This document shows, in pieces, positions 5,736 through 6,201 of a stretch of 6,201 nt of DNA. Position 1 is the stretch's first letter; the number at the start of each line of letters is the position of its first letter. Origin of the DNA: Bacillota bacterium (lineage in GTDB: Bacteria; Bacillota; Clostridia; Oscillospirales; Butyricicoccaceae); assembly GCA_030705725.1 (NCBI GenBank), contig JAUZPW010000092.1, forward strand, positions 1 through 6,201, given 5' to 3'. The position numbers and the translations under genes were made by a program. The notes beneath the pieces were generated by a model that saw only the letters and a program-made list of their open reading frames with translations, had not been told where the DNA came from and made no database searches.

Positions 5736-6201
5736 TGAAGCGCCGCTTCCAGCACAGTGTTTTCATTTGCCGAAGGAAGGCCCTTAAGACTGCCCCCGGC
5801 GGCCCTCTCATGGCCGCCGCCGCCGAATCTCGAGCAGATGCTCGCGGCATCGTAGCCCGATGCAGTCCTCACGGATACCTTGGAATTTCCACTCTCGGTT
5901 TCGGATATGGTTATCGCAATCATTACATCCTTAATCTGGCGCGGCAGCGCGGCTATATTCTCAAGGTCGTCTTCGGTAGCTTCAGCGTTGTCTATCGTCT
6001 GCCTCGGGAGGGTGCAAAGAGCTATTTTCCCGTCTTGATAGAAACGGAGGTTCTCAAAAACGTAGCGTTCTATGTCGAATCTCGCGCGCGTTTTGCTATC
6101 AAATATTTCATGGTTTATTTCGGCCGCGTTTATACCCGCTTCATAGCAGGCCGCGGCTATATTAAGCGTTCTCGCTGTTGTGTTCGAGTATTTGAAGCAG
6201 C
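5720..6201 (-). CDS. nrnA: DHH/DHHA1 phosphoesterase NrnA (oligoribonuclease / pAp phosphatase), C-terminal part
   Basis: The frame is open from the right edge to TAA at 5722-5720, giving 159 residues, about half of the usual 310-330. An ATG at 5923 is internal. NrnA-type enzymes degrade very short RNAs and dephosphorylate 3',5'-bisphosphoadenosine in the cytoplasm. Visible are the linker after the DHH domain (FKYSNTTARTLNIAAACYEAG at the edge, DSKTRARFDIERYVFENL) and the DHHA1 domain: VMIAITISE (92-100), KVSVRT (107-112) and the nucleotide-binding FGGGGHERAAGG (125-136). The catalytic DHH motif lies outside the window. The place immediately before truB, normally after rbfA, is the standard one for this gene and supports NrnA over other DHH proteins such as GdpP or RecJ. 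Confidence 0.93.
   Translation of the reverse strand, partial: CFKYSNTTARTLNIAAACYEAGINAAEINHEIFDSKTRARFDIERYVFENLRFYQDGKIALCTLPRQTIDNAEATEDDLENIAALPRQIKDVMIAITISETESGNSKVSVRTASGYDAASICSRFGGGGHERAAGGSLKGLPSANENTVLEAALQCIQE

Overview
The window looks like ordinary chromosome from a Gram-positive, clostridia-like bacterium. This rests on gene families and layout: Mfd followed by a PrsA/SurA-type foldase lipoprotein, an nrnA-truB-ribF block of the kind found downstream of nusA-infB-rbfA, strong GGAGG-type ribosome binding sites, and a TTG start. The species cannot be told from the sequence. No mobile element, CRISPR array, tRNA or rRNA was seen, and there is no gene-free stretch longer than about 200 bases.

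Layout. On the + strand, bases 1-1101 are the C-terminal third of mfd, which runs in from the left edge. A 104-base gap with a possible promoter follows, then a foldase lipoprotein gene (1206-2213). Bases 2214-2407 are non-coding and hold two tandem rho-independent terminators reading rightward. On the - strand, transcription runs from the right edge leftward: nrnA (C-terminal half, entering from the right edge), truB (overlapping nrnA by 16 bases), ribF (32 bases after truB, from a re-chosen TTG start) and a membrane-anchored M20-family protein (20 bases after ribF). The two transcription units converge at 2214-2407.

How the genes fit together. Mfd couples transcription to repair. The lipoprotein probably helps fold exported proteins. 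NrnA (recycling of short RNAs and pAp), TruB (pseudouridine-55 in tRNA) and RibF (FMN/FAD synthesis) form a familiar housekeeping operon. The last gene is the odd one. It has the architecture of carboxypeptidase-S/PM20D1-type M20 peptidases but appears to have lost the general-base glutamate, one metal ligand, the C-terminal metal-binding histidine and the lid-domain arginine, so it looks like a pseudoenzyme kept as an intact reading frame. A second, weaker observation is an in-phase A AAA AAC heptamer at the end of truB: a -1 shift there would lead straight into the ribF frame.
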